A DNA stretch of 64,000 nt from Pacificimonas sp963710205 (lineage in GTDB: Bacteria; Pseudomonadota; Alphaproteobacteria; Sphingomonadales; Sphingomonadaceae): positions 682,001 through 746,000 of the forward strand of contig CAVPZG010000005.1 of assembly GCA_963710205.1 (NCBI GenBank), read 5' to 3'. The number at the start of each line of letters is the position of its first letter. Position 1 is the stretch's first letter. Shown in pieces: positions 53,659-62,801 of the stretch. The position numbers and the translations under genes are program-made. The notes under the pieces were generated by a model. That model worked only from the letters and a program-made list of their open reading frames with translations. It did no database searches and was not told the DNA's origin.

Positions 53659-54048
53659 TTACGCCGCGAGCATTCTTTCTATCTCGCCGGTGAGTTCGCG
53701 GAGATGAAATGGCTTTGACAGGACACGCGCCCCTTCCGGTGCGCCGCTGTTCTTGGCAAGGGCGACCGCCGCGAACCCGGTGATGAACATCACGCGCATC
53801 TTTGGCGCGAGGGCGGCGGCGCGCTGCGCCAGCTCGATCCCATCCATTTCCGGCATGACGATGTCCGTCAGCAGCAGGTCGAAATTGCCGCCCGCAATGT
53901 GCGGAAGCGCCGACGTGCCGCGATCGACGGCGACGACGTCGTAGCCGGCGCGCTGGATGGCGCGTTCCAGGAACGCGCGCATCGAATCATCATCTTCCGC
54001 GAGCAGAATACGCTTTTGCCCCGCACCGCTTTCCGGCTGTTCGCTCAT
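53659..54048 (-). CDS. cpdR: cell-cycle response regulator CpdR
   Basis: Single-domain receiver of 129 residues. RILLAEDDDSMRAFLERA, the phosphoacceptor Asp62 in LLLTDIVMPEMDG and MFITGFAAVAL plus SKPFHLRELT match CpdR closely. Unphosphorylated CpdR primes the ClpXP protease in Caulobacter and relatives. The C-terminus ends MLAA; the final two alanines correspond to the degron described for Caulobacter CpdR. An N-terminal extension of about 11 residues precedes the receiver. Divergent from N-formylglutamate amidohydrolase. Confidence 0.93.
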   Translation of the reverse strand: MSEQPESGAGQKRILLAEDDDSMRAFLERAIQRAGYDVVAVDRGTSALPHIAGGNFDLLLTDIVMPEMDGIELAQRAAALAPKMRVMFITGFAAVALAKNSGAPEGARVLSKPFHLRELTGEIERMLAA

Positions 54049-54168
54049 CTGTTCATCCGTGAATATGGCCTCGAGTCAGTCTCATACTGCGCGAGCGTTA
54101 AAACTCTATCAAGGAATTCCGGAAGGTCCGCCCTTTTCGTCGCCGGATGCATATTCTAGGGTGACGGC

Positions 54169-55023
54169 ATGTCGCCATATTTTCTGAGAGATATCGTCGG
54201 CGACCATATTTCGCCCATCGTGCTGGCATCACCGCACAGCGGACGGGAATATCCAGCGGAATTTCTTGCGAATGTCCTGCCCGACCAGATGGCCCTGGCA
54301 AGGGCGGAAGACAGGTTTGTCGACCGGCTGGTCATGCCCGCCGCGGAAAAATACGACCTGCCGCTGATCCATGCCAGGTGGGGACGGACCTATCTCGACC
54401 TGAACCGCGATCCCGCGGATCTGGACTCGGCGATCTTGACGGGAGCGCCGCAATTCGGCGCAAGCGCGAGGGTCAAGGCGGGCCTTGGGATATTGCCGCG
54501 GATCGCAACGCCGGGCGTCCCGCTTTATGGCAAGCCGATGGCGCTGAGCGAGGCCCACAAACGGATACGAGAGGTCCATGAGCCTTATTATGGGAAGCTT
54601 GGCGCGCTGCTGGCGCGCGCACGGGCCGCCAATGGCTTTGCGATTCTGATCGATTGCCACAGCATGCCCACCCTGCCCCGCTATTCAGGACGGCAGGGCG
54701 CGGATATCGTCCTGGGCGATCGGCACGGGCAAAGCAGCGATGCGCGCATCACCCGCTGGATCGAAGCCGCGTTTCGGCATGATTTTCAGACCGCGCGCAA
54801 CGTCCCTTACGCTGGCGGATTTGCCACCGGCTATTTCGGCGTTCCCGCAATGGGGACATATGCCGTTCAGCTGGAAATCGACCGTTCGCTTTATCTCGAT
54901 CCAGCCACCCTGGAACCGTCGGAGAATTTTGCCGCGATGTCGGACCATTTCAGCGACATGATCGCGACGCTGGGCGAGCGGCTGGCCTCCAGCTTCGAAG
55001 GCCAGAGAATGGCGGCCGAATAA
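54169..55023 (+). CDS. N-formylglutamate amidohydrolase
   Basis: Zinc-dependent hydrolase family of 284 residues that releases formate from N-formylglutamate, the last step of one histidine degradation route. VLASPHSGREYPAEF carries the first metal residues, RWGRTYLDLNRDP is a family block, LIDCHSMPTL the second, and YAVQLEIDRSLYLDP the C-terminal block. No hut genes are adjacent, so the actual substrate could differ. The pairing with cpdR is seen in other alphaproteobacteria as far as I recall. Confidence 0.88.
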   Translation: MSPYFLRDIVGDHISPIVLASPHSGREYPAEFLANVLPDQMALARAEDRFVDRLVMPAAEKYDLPLIHARWGRTYLDLNRDPADLDSAILTGAPQFGASARVKAGLGILPRIATPGVPLYGKPMALSEAHKRIREVHEPYYGKLGALLARARAANGFAILIDCHSMPTLPRYSGRQGADIVLGDRHGQSSDARITRWIEAAFRHDFQTARNVPYAGGFATGYFGVPAMGTYAVQLEIDRSLYLDPATLEPSENFAAMSDHFSDMIATLGERLASSFEGQRMAAE

Positions 55024-55059
55024 AAACGGCCATGACGGCGTCTATCCGCCGTCATGGCC
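55022..55059 (-). terminator. intrinsic terminator for the cytochrome b561 gene
   Basis: Perfect 13-bp stem, GGCCATGACGGCG (55028-55040) with CGCCGTCATGGCC (55047-55059), and a six-base loop. Read on the minus strand, the stem is followed by GTTTTTA, so it terminates transcription from the cytochrome b561 side. On the plus strand no T-run follows, though the hairpin may still protect the end of the amidohydrolase message. Confidence 0.87.
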
Positions 55060-55150
55060 AGTCAAATCGCAGCGCCGCGCAAAAAGGGGGGAAAACGCGG
55101 CGTTGTCACCGGAATTTGGGAGGCCTTGCCAAGGGTCGCAAGCGCGGCAT

Positions 55151-55708
55151 TCAGCCGCGCTTCGACAAGAACGGGATCATGCGCGCCGCAATGTCGTCCC
55201 GGTCAAGAAAGTGATGCTTCAACGCGCCGAGCACATGAAGGACAAAAAGAACGATCAACGCCCAGGCACCCAGCTCGTGAAATTCGTGCGCGATGTCCTT
55301 CAGCCCCTCCAGCGGCAGGACCGGCACGGGAAAGAGGCCGAACCAGTCCAGTCCCCGTTTCGCCGAAACGGAAAATATCCAGCCGGACAGGGGCATCAAA
55401 AGCATCATCAGGTAGAAACCGACATGCGTTGCGCGTGCCAGAAACACTTCCCAGCCGGCCATATGTATGGGGAGGGGGAGGAATCCGCGCTTCAGCCTGA
55501 TCGCCAGACGAAGGATCGTGAGCGCCAATATCGTGATGCCCGTCGATTTGTGCAGCATGTAAAGCGTGCCGAGCGACGGATCGCCCTTTGGCAGGGATTC
55601 CCCATATTCCATGCCGATGAACTGACCGATGATCGCCAGTGCGATGATCCAGTGAAGCGCGATCGCCATCCGGGAATAGCGACTATGTGTGGTATAATCG
55701 ACTGTCAT
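55151..55708 (-). CDS. cytochrome b561
   Basis: Di-haem membrane protein of 185 residues with four predicted helices (about 15-33, 55-70, 90-112 and 145-165). Haem-ligand histidines are visible in IALHWIIA, YMLHKSTG, RATHVGFY and VLHVLGALKHHF. YodB/CybB-type proteins move electrons between quinone and periplasmic acceptors. The donor and acceptor here are unknown. A terminator lies about 90 bases beyond its stop. Confidence 0.92.
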   Translation of the reverse strand: MTVDYTTHSRYSRMAIALHWIIALAIIGQFIGMEYGESLPKGDPSLGTLYMLHKSTGITILALTILRLAIRLKRGFLPLPIHMAGWEVFLARATHVGFYLMMLLMPLSGWIFSVSAKRGLDWFGLFPVPVLPLEGLKDIAHEFHELGAWALIVLFVLHVLGALKHHFLDRDDIAARMIPFLSKRG

Positions 55709-55775
55709 TGCTGCCTTCTCCCCACATCCTGCCCCGGGTTAATCTATAGCAAGACGTGGGGAGAGCAAGTGCCGT

Positions 55776-56591
55776 CTAGTTCGCGGACTCAGCGGAGTCC
55801 GTTTCGATCGCCGTAGCGGGTTTTTCGGCCTGAGGGAGCGACGGGTTGGCGGCGGTGAAAAGCTCGCGGATGATCTGAACGCTCATCATGTGCGCATAGA
55901 TCAGCGGCAGCGCGCCGTTCTGGATCAGCTTGCGCGCCTGATCGCCGCGCAGTTCCTTAAGCTTCTCCTCGTTGACCATCTGGAAGCCGCGATAGACCGA
56001 CGGCTTGTCGGACCCGGACATCTGTATGGACACTTCGCCGTCCATCAGCAGACCCTGTGTCTTCAGCTCCTGCGCGAAGGCATGGGTGCGCTGAATGGAC
56101 TTTTCGAACTCCTCGCAGAAGCTCAGCACGTTCTTCGTGACCTGAGTGGGTTCGCCGCCATCGAAGAAAGGCTGTTCCTTGCCTTCGCCGATTTCCTCGC
56201 ACTTGTCGTCGAAGCACAGCGAGAGATCTTCGGATTCCGGGCGGATACGCGCCAGGATGAAGGGATAACGGCGAACATAGGCGGGGACGTAGGTATTGGC
56301 ACGCCACGTTCCATCCTCGTTCAGGAAGAAGTTCTGTCCTTCCTGCAATCCAAGGAGGACGAGCGGCGCAGGCGTTTCACCCGTTGAAAATACGATCGGA
56401 AAACTGCGCGCGGCGGACGCGAACTCGTCGACCGTGATGGGAATGGCGTGCGTGCCGCGCGTAAATTCGAGCGACGTGCGATTGTCTACGGCGAAATTCG
56501 CGTGCGCCTGCGACGACAGCGGCGTCAGCGACTTGTAGAAGAGCGGCAGGCGGGGCGTGTTGTCCGCACCATTTTCAGGGGTGGTGGCCAT
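55776..56591 (-). CDS. SapC family protein
   Basis: A 271-residue protein of the SapC family, named for a gene linked to S-layer protein A in Campylobacter; molecular function is not established. Recognisable stretches are LPLFYKSLTPLSS, FPIVFSTGETPAPLVLLGL and WRANTYVPAYVRRYPFIL. No signal peptide or membrane helix is present, so it is probably cytosolic. The start at 56591 (MATTPENG) follows aggaaattcc; the longer frame from 56633 has no such site. The C-terminus is a short acidic tail. Confidence 0.87.
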   Translation of the reverse strand: MATTPENGADNTPRLPLFYKSLTPLSSQAHANFAVDNRTSLEFTRGTHAIPITVDEFASAARSFPIVFSTGETPAPLVLLGLQEGQNFFLNEDGTWRANTYVPAYVRRYPFILARIRPESEDLSLCFDDKCEEIGEGKEQPFFDGGEPTQVTKNVLSFCEEFEKSIQRTHAFAQELKTQGLLMDGEVSIQMSGSDKPSVYRGFQMVNEEKLKELRGDQARKLIQNGALPLIYAHMMSVQIIRELFTAANPSLPQAEKPATAIETDSAESAN

Positions 56592-56693
56592 GGAATTTCC
56601 TATAGGATCTGGTGTTCGTGAAAAACGTGACAAAGACGTGGGGCCTGCTTTACGGCCTCGTCAGTAGGGCCGCAAGGCGCTAGCAGTGCCGAT

Positions 56694-58088
56694 ATGCAGG
56701 ATATGACCATCTATGTCGCGGCCGACCGCGACCAGCAGGCGCGGGAAATCATTCCCGTTACCGAAGCCGGTTTTCAGAACTGGTATGACGACCTCAGCCC
56801 GCGCGGCAAGACCGCCGCCAAGGCGAATGCCTTCACCGGCAAGGCGGGCACGCTGGCGATCATTCCCGGCGGCGATGCCGACGACTGGCGTGTCGCGGCC
56901 GGAATTGGCGATGACGCGCAGGGCGTCTGGACGCTAGCCGCGCTTCCCTCCCGACTGCCGCCAGGCCACTACCGGCTGGGAACGAAGGCGGCGGACGAAA
57001 CCGCGCTTGGCTGGGCGCTCGCTCAATATCGCTTCGACCGCTATCTGAGCGAGGCCGAGGATCATGAACCGCGCATTCTTCTGGTCGGTGAGGAGAAACT
57101 CGCCAGCGAGACAGGGCGGCTTGCGAGCGCGCAGGCGCTTGTGCGCGATCTCGTCAACACGCCTGCCGAGGACATGGGCCCCGCCGAACTGGAGGCCGCC
57201 ATTCGCGCGGAGGCGGGGCAATTCGGTGCAAAGGTCACATCAACGGTCGGTGACGCACTGCTTGGTGAAAATTTTCCTGCCATCCACGCGGTCGGGAGAG
57301 CGGCCGCCAGCGGCCGCGAGCCGCGTCTCGTGCGTCTGGACTGGGGACGTTCCGATGCGCCGCACCTGGTTATTGTCGGAAAAGGGGTCTGCTTCGATTC
57401 GGGCGGCCTCGATGTGAAACCCGCAGCGGGCATGCGCCTGATGAAAAAGGACATGGGCGGGGCGGCACATGCCCTGGCGCTGGCCAGACTCGTCATGGAA
57501 GCGGGGCTGCCGGTCAGGCTGACGCTGCTGATACCCGCCGTCGAAAACAGCATATCGGGAAATGCCCTGCGGCCCGGCGATGTCATCGCCACGCGCAAGG
57601 GGCTGTCGGTGGAGATCCATAATACGGACGCCGAGGGCCGGCTCGTCCTTTGCGACGCACTGGCGCTGGCATGCGAGGAGGATCCTGCCCTCATCATTGA
57701 TTTCGCCACCCTGACGGGCGCGGCGCGGGTCGCGCTGGGTCCTGACCTGCCGGCCATGATGACCGCTGACGACGACATTGCCGCGGCGCTGTCGGAGGCG
57801 GGAAAAAAATGCGGCGATCCGGTCTGGCGACTGCCGCTCTGGACGGATTACATGGCGATGCTGCAATCCGATATCGCGGACCTGAGCAACGCCGCGAGCG
57901 GCGGATTCGCAGGCGCGATCACGGCGGGACTCTATCTTTCACGCTTTGTCGAAACCGGCGTCAAATGGGTGCATTTTGATACATTTGCATGGATGCCGAC
58001 CGCAAAAGCCGGGCGCCCAAAGGGCGGTGAGGCGCTTGGACTGCGCGCGTCCTATGCGATGATCCGGTATCGTTTCGGGGCCAAGTGA
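56694..58088 (+). CDS. leucyl aminopeptidase family protein (M17)
   Basis: Two-zinc exopeptidase of 464 residues. The catalytic C-terminal domain has GKGVCFDSGGLDVKP, MKKDMGGAAH and NTDAEGRLVLCDAL, with metal ligands Lys, Asp and Glu intact. The N-terminal domain (about 1-150) is divergent, as usual in the family. Cytosolic, no signal. Starts at 56694 or 56703 are equally possible. It is followed by MarR and NlpC/P60 genes on the same strand after a 93-base AT-rich gap. Confidence 0.9.
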   Translation: MQDMTIYVAADRDQQAREIIPVTEAGFQNWYDDLSPRGKTAAKANAFTGKAGTLAIIPGGDADDWRVAAGIGDDAQGVWTLAALPSRLPPGHYRLGTKAADETALGWALAQYRFDRYLSEAEDHEPRILLVGEEKLASETGRLASAQALVRDLVNTPAEDMGPAELEAAIRAEAGQFGAKVTSTVGDALLGENFPAIHAVGRAAASGREPRLVRLDWGRSDAPHLVIVGKGVCFDSGGLDVKPAAGMRLMKKDMGGAAHALALARLVMEAGLPVRLTLLIPAVENSISGNALRPGDVIATRKGLSVEIHNTDAEGRLVLCDALALACEEDPALIIDFATLTGAARVALGPDLPAMMTADDDIAAALSEAGKKCGDPVWRLPLWTDYMAMLQSDIADLSNAASGGFAGAITAGLYLSRFVETGVKWVHFDTFAWMPTAKAGRPKGGEALGLRASYAMIRYRFGAK

Positions 58089-58181
58089 CGCAATGCATTA
58101 ACCATGTTTGACTACTTTCTGTTAATATAGCTAAATGAAGTATTGACCTCTCTGCTTGCTAGAGGGACGGGGCCATAGACA

Positions 58182-58583
58182 ATGACAGACTTTAACCGTG
58201 ATAATAACCAAGGCGTAACGAGCAGTCTCAACGACTGGATGGAAACGCTTATATCTTATGTGCGCTCGGCGCGCCCCGACCTGACAAACCGTCAGATGGC
58301 ACTATTGCTGCTTGTATATCTTGAGCCGGGACCGCATACGGTTCGCGGTCTGGCGGCGCGGCTGTCCGTCTCGAAACCAGTCATCACGCGGGCATTGAAC
58401 ACTCTTGGTGCCTATGGGTATATCCGCCGCCAGAAGGACGAGAGTGATCTTCGGAATATTTTTGTCGAACGGACGGAAGCCGGGCAGGATTTCCTGCAGG
58501 AATTCGAGGGCCTGATCGCGCATGAAGACCATGACGACACCCCCGCCACCCGCAGCCGCGAAGAGCGTCCGTCCACGCATTGA
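58182..58583 (+). CDS. MarR family transcriptional regulator
   Basis: A 133-residue winged-helix regulator. TNRQMALLLLVYLEPGPHTVR and LAARLSVSKPVITRALNTL form the helix-turn-helix, and RRQKDESDLRNIFVERT the beta wing with its conserved Asp-Leu-Arg. No ligand pocket can be defined. Its last 21 codons overlap the start of the NlpC/P60 gene in another frame, so the two are probably expressed together. The gap before it, 58089-58181, is AT-rich and probably holds the promoter. Confidence 0.9.
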   Translation: MTDFNRDNNQGVTSSLNDWMETLISYVRSARPDLTNRQMALLLLVYLEPGPHTVRGLAARLSVSKPVITRALNTLGAYGYIRRQKDESDLRNIFVERTEAGQDFLQEFEGLIAHEDHDDTPATRSREERPSTH

Positions 58584-59424
58584 GGATCCGCTGGACCCAC
58601 GCATCCATGCGTGGCGGGAAGATATGGCCGATATCGCCCTGAAGGACAGGGTGGACGCAAAACGGTTTGTCCAGCCGCAGCCGCACAGGCTGATTCATGA
58701 TCAATGTGAAATGATGCGGGCCGCCCCCACCCGCTCCGCCATCGCCGTCAGCGAGTTGTTGCCTGGAGAGCGTTTCGATATTCTCGACGAGAAAGAGGGC
58801 TGGGCATGGGGCTATAGCGCGCATGACCATTATGTCGGGTATGTGCGCTCGGAGAACCTGCGCAGCGACGCACCCGTTCGCACGCACCGGATCACCGCGC
58901 CAACCGCGCTCTGTTTCTCACGCCCCGATATCAAATCCGATATTGCCCACATTCTACCGATGCGCGCCGAGGTGGCGGCTGAGGCGTTCGATGACTTCTT
59001 CCTGCGCCTGCGCAACGGCACGTTCGTGCATCATCGCCACATCGGCCTGGCCGAAAATCACGCCAGTGACCCCGTTCTGGTCGCGGAGGATTTTCTGGGA
59101 ACGCCCTATCGATGGGGCGGACGTCGGCGTGCGGGAATCGACTGTTCGGGCCTCATTCAGATCGCCCTAAGCGCCTGCGGAATCGTCGCGCCGCGTGACA
59201 GCGACATGCAGCGACAGGAATTGGGCGAGGAGGTCACGGACGGCCAGCTTCGAAGGGCAGACCTGGTGTTCTTTCCCGGCCATGTCGGCATGATGGTCGA
59301 TGACACCCGCATGATCCATGCGAATGCGCACTGGATGACGACGATGATCGAGCCGCTTGCCGACGTCATCGCGCGGCTGAAGCCGGAACATCCGGAACCA
59401 CTGCTGGCGGTCAGGCGGCTCTAG
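58522..59424 (+). CDS. NlpC/P60 family cell-wall peptidase
   Basis: A 300-residue cysteine peptidase expected to cut peptidoglycan stem peptides or related amide bonds. An SH3-like region (about 75-165, DEKEGWAWGYSAHDHYVGYV) precedes the NlpC/P60 domain with catalytic Cys in RAGIDCSGLIQ and His in FFPGHVGMMV, and a third polar residue in HANAH. No signal peptide is visible, so export is unclear. The conserved start region DPRIHAWREDMADI forces initiation inside the MarR gene, at 58522 or 58531. It overlaps mltG by four bases at its 3' end. Confidence 0.88.
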   Translation: MKTMTTPPPPAAAKSVRPRIEDPLDPRIHAWREDMADIALKDRVDAKRFVQPQPHRLIHDQCEMMRAAPTRSAIAVSELLPGERFDILDEKEGWAWGYSAHDHYVGYVRSENLRSDAPVRTHRITAPTALCFSRPDIKSDIAHILPMRAEVAAEAFDDFFLRLRNGTFVHHRHIGLAENHASDPVLVAEDFLGTPYRWGGRRRAGIDCSGLIQIALSACGIVAPRDSDMQRQELGEEVTDGQLRRADLVFFPGHVGMMVDDTRMIHANAHWMTTMIEPLADVIARLKPEHPEPLLAVRRL

Positions 59425-60395
59425 CGCATTTCGCCGCGTTCCCGGCGGATGGCATACCATTTGGCCACATTGGCGTTATGTTCCGCCAGCGTGTTGGCGA
59501 AGATATGCCCGCCCGTTCCGTCCGCAACGAAGAAGAGCGCTTCGGTTTTTTCAGGGTCGAGCGCTGCAGCGATCGATGCCCGGCCCGGATTTGCGATCGG
59601 TCCCTTTGGCAGGCCGATCATGCTGTAGGTGTTGTAATCGTTCACAGCATCGATTTCGGACCGCAGGATACGGCGGCCCAGCGGACGGCCCCTGGTGATG
59701 GGATAGATGATGGTCGGGTCGGCCTGCAGCGGAATGCCCGCCTTCAGGCGATTGGTATAGACGCCCGCCACCATGCGGCGTTCCTCCGGCTTCGCGGTTT
59801 CCTTTTCGATGACCGACGCGAGCGTTACGGCCTCCTCCGGTGTCGAAACGGCGATGTCCGCCGCGCGATTTGCCCAAAGACCTGCCAGCGTTTCTGTCAT
59901 GGCCTGCTGCATACGGGCGAGAACGGCGGCGCGGGTTTCGCCGCGTTCGTAACTGTAAGTGTCGGGAAGCACACTGCCCTCGGCTGGCACTTCCACCTCG
60001 CCTGTCAGGAACTCCGCCGCCATCAGCCGGTCATGCACCATGACGGAGGGCATCCCCTCGGGAATGGTGATGCGGCGCTGGACAGGCGCTGCGTTGCGAA
60101 GAATATCGAGAGCGCCCGCAGGACTGACACCCGCCGGAAAGCGAAACTCCCCTGCCCTGACGACACCATCCCCGCCGAACAGACGTCGCAAAAGCAGATA
60201 GCGGTCCGCGTCGGCAAGCACACCCTTCTCTTCCAGCAGCCGCGCCGCCGACGTTCCCGTCGCGCCGCGCGGGATGATGACATTTGTCGGTTCAGCCAGC
60301 GGCCCGCCCGCCGACCATTCCGATTGCAGAAAACTATAGGCGGCGACGAGACCGATCAGGCCTAGCGCAACGACAGCGAGTAGGAATTTCTTCAT
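59421..60395 (-). CDS. mltG: endolytic transglycosylase MltG
   Basis: Membrane-anchored lytic transglycosylase of 324 residues that cuts nascent glycan strands and so sets their length. One N-terminal helix (about 4-22) is followed by a LysM-like part (about 30-110) and the YceG domain with catalytic Glu in LASVIEKETAKPEERRM and the later block LQADPTIIYP, YNTYSMIGLPKGPIANPG. Its ATG overlaps the stop of the upstream E1-like gene by four bases. Confidence 0.94.
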   Translation of the reverse strand: MKKFLLAVVALGLIGLVAAYSFLQSEWSAGGPLAEPTNVIIPRGATGTSAARLLEEKGVLADADRYLLLRRLFGGDGVVRAGEFRFPAGVSPAGALDILRNAAPVQRRITIPEGMPSVMVHDRLMAAEFLTGEVEVPAEGSVLPDTYSYERGETRAAVLARMQQAMTETLAGLWANRAADIAVSTPEEAVTLASVIEKETAKPEERRMVAGVYTNRLKAGIPLQADPTIIYPITRGRPLGRRILRSEIDAVNDYNTYSMIGLPKGPIANPGRASIAAALDPEKTEALFFVADGTGGHIFANTLAEHNANVAKWYAIRRERGEMR

Positions 60396-62734
60396 GTGTA
60401 AAGTCCCGCCATGGCCTCGATGATGGCCCGTTCGTCCAGTCGATACTCTCGGTAAAGGTCGGGCAAACTACCGGTCTGGCCGAATTTGTCTGTGCCAAGG
60501 GCGGCGACGCGGTGACCGCGCACGCTGCCGATCCAGCTGAGCGCCGCAGGGCTGCCATCGATTACGGTGACGACTTTCGCGTCCGGAGCAAGCCGGGCGA
60601 GCGCGCGTTCGATATGGGCGGGTTTGCGCCCCTCCCCCGTCCAGTTCGATGCCTGTGTCCATGACCAGTCGCGGTGAAGAATGTCGCAGCTGGTGACATT
60701 GAGAAGGCCGAGGCCAGGTATGTCCTCGCGCAGCGTTTCCCATGCCGCCAGCGCTTCGGTCATCACCGCGCCGGATGCGACGATCATCCCCTCCGCGCCG
60801 TCCGCAGGTTTCCGGAGCCAATAGGCGCCAAGGAGGCAGTCTTCCTTCCAGCAGTCATCCTTCTGACTGTCCTGTGCAAGTTCGCGCGTCGACAGCCGCA
60901 AGTAGGTGCTGCCCCCATTCGGCTCCTCGATATGCGCCATCGCCCATCGCATGATGACAGCCAGCTCATCGGCATAGGCGGGCTCGAACATGGTGAGACC
61001 GGGCTGGCCCATACCAATGAGCGGCGTGTTGATCGACTGATGCGCACCGCCCTCCGGACCCAGAGTGATGCCGGACGGCGTCGAGACCAGGAGGAAGCGC
61101 GCATCCATGTAAGCGGCATAGTTGAGCGCATCGAGCCCTCGCGCGATGAAGGGATCATAGAGTGTTCCCACCGGGAACAGGCGCGTGCCGAAAAGGGGCG
61201 CGCTGAGACCCATGGCGGCGAGCATCAGGAACAGGTTGTTCTCGGCAATGCCGAGTTCGATATGCTGGCCCGCCTCCGCGCCCGCCCATTTCTGCGGGCT
61301 GGGAATATTGGCGCGGGCAAAAACGTCCGGCATGTGCGTGCGCCGGAACAGGCGGCGCTGGTTGACCCAGGGGCCGAGATTGGTGCTGACCGTGACGTCG
61401 GGCGATGTGGTGACGATGCGATCGGCAAGCTCTCCGCCATTTCGTGCCAGCTCCAGCATGATTTTGCCGAAGGCCGCCTGCGTCGACTGGCGCTCGCCCG
61501 CCGGGACCGCGAACGCGGCGGGAATCGAAACGGTGGCATGGGAAACGTCGCCCTTTGGCTGCGCGATGGGCGATGATTGCATGAAGGCCCTGAGGTCGGC
61601 GGCGGCGTTGTCACCAAGGCCTGCATAGGGCTCCCATTCCTCGCCCTCCGCTATGCCGAGCGTGTCGCGCAGATCGGCGATCTGGGACGGGTTCATCAGG
61701 CCGGCATGGTTGTCCTTGTGCCCGGCAAAGGGAAGGCCGAAACCCTTGATCGTATAGGCGATGAAGAGGGTCGGGCGATCATCCTGCGCGGCGGCGAAGG
61801 CCCGGGCCAGCGTCGCGTGGCAATGGCCACCGAGATTGGTCATCAGGCGCGCCAGTCCGGCATCGTCGCGCGCGGCAAGCAACGCCTTCACGCCCTTTTC
61901 CGCGCCGATATCGGCAGTCAGCCGTTCGCGCCATGCCGCGCCGCCGCCATAGGTCAGTGCCGCGAAATCCGCATTGGGCGCGTTGTCGATCCAGTCGCGC
62001 AGGGCCGCCCCGCCCGGTTCACGGAACGCCGCCTGCTGCAACATGCCGTATTTCAGCGTGACCGTGCGCCAGCCGCAGGTCGCAAACATGTCGTCGAAGC
62101 GTGTGAACATGCGGTCCGCCGTCGTGGCGTCCAGCGACTGCCGGTTATAATCGACGATCCACCAGAGATTGCGGATATCGTGCTTGTAGGCCTCGATCAG
62201 GCATTCGTAGATATTGCCCTCGTCCAGCTCTGCATCGCCCATCAGCGCGATCATGCGCCCACGCTGGTCGTCCGGCAAATGACCATGAGCGCAGAGATAA
62301 TCCTGGATGAGGCTGGCAAAGGCAGTGACTGCGACGCCAAGGCCAACCGACCCCGTCGAGAAATCGACGGGGATCGCATCCTTTGTGCGACTGGGATAGG
62401 ACTGCATCCCCCCAAATCCGCGAAAATTCTCGAGCTTTTCGCGCGTCTGGTTGCCAAGCATATAGTGAATGGCGTGGAGAAGCGGCCCCGCATGAGGTTT
62501 GACGGCGACGCGGTCATGTGGGCCCAGCGCCGTGAAATAGAGCGCCGCCATGATTGCCGACATGCTGGCGCAGCTGGCCTGGTGACCACCAACCTTCAGG
62601 CCATCGACGGAATCCCGCAGGTGATTGGCATTGTGGATCGTCCATGAACTGAGCCACCGGAGACGGTCGTCGATAGCGGCGAGGCGCTGGACCAGATTGT
62701 CGTCGATCTGCGAGCTCGCGATGGGCTTTGTCAT
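60392..62734 (-). CDS. transketolase-fold protein resembling homodimeric pyruvate dehydrogenase E1
   Basis: Thiamine-diphosphate enzyme of 780 residues, shorter than AceE (about 890) and longer than transketolase. GGHQASCASMSAIMAALYF and NFRGFGGMQSYPSRT match the E1 pattern; the cofactor motif is GDAELDEGNIYECLIEAY ending in the Asn of DYNRQSLDA. The pyrimidine domain and C-terminal domain are present (GIAENNLFLMLAAMG, LGTDKFGQTGSLPDL). No E2 or E3 gene is near, so it may not work in a classical complex; substrate is uncertain. It overlaps mltG by four bases. Confidence 0.83.
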   Translation of the reverse strand: MTKPIASSQIDDNLVQRLAAIDDRLRWLSSWTIHNANHLRDSVDGLKVGGHQASCASMSAIMAALYFTALGPHDRVAVKPHAGPLLHAIHYMLGNQTREKLENFRGFGGMQSYPSRTKDAIPVDFSTGSVGLGVAVTAFASLIQDYLCAHGHLPDDQRGRMIALMGDAELDEGNIYECLIEAYKHDIRNLWWIVDYNRQSLDATTADRMFTRFDDMFATCGWRTVTLKYGMLQQAAFREPGGAALRDWIDNAPNADFAALTYGGGAAWRERLTADIGAEKGVKALLAARDDAGLARLMTNLGGHCHATLARAFAAAQDDRPTLFIAYTIKGFGLPFAGHKDNHAGLMNPSQIADLRDTLGIAEGEEWEPYAGLGDNAAADLRAFMQSSPIAQPKGDVSHATVSIPAAFAVPAGERQSTQAAFGKIMLELARNGGELADRIVTTSPDVTVSTNLGPWVNQRRLFRRTHMPDVFARANIPSPQKWAGAEAGQHIELGIAENNLFLMLAAMGLSAPLFGTRLFPVGTLYDPFIARGLDALNYAAYMDARFLLVSTPSGITLGPEGGAHQSINTPLIGMGQPGLTMFEPAYADELAVIMRWAMAHIEEPNGGSTYLRLSTRELAQDSQKDDCWKEDCLLGAYWLRKPADGAEGMIVASGAVMTEALAAWETLREDIPGLGLLNVTSCDILHRDWSWTQASNWTGEGRKPAHIERALARLAPDAKVVTVIDGSPAALSWIGSVRGHRVAALGTDKFGQTGSLPDLYREYRLDERAIIEAMAGLYT

Positions 62735-62801
62735 GTAAGGGGCTATAGCGCGGCTTTGAAAAAGGCGAAATGTCGATCAGCGCGATATATCCGCTGACCG
62801 A

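Noticed and set aside
55717..55764. Inverted repeat TCTCCCCAC / GTGGGGAGA between cytochrome b561 and sapC.
   Set aside because: A 9-bp stem with a 30-base loop and no T-run; too weak to call as terminator or operator.
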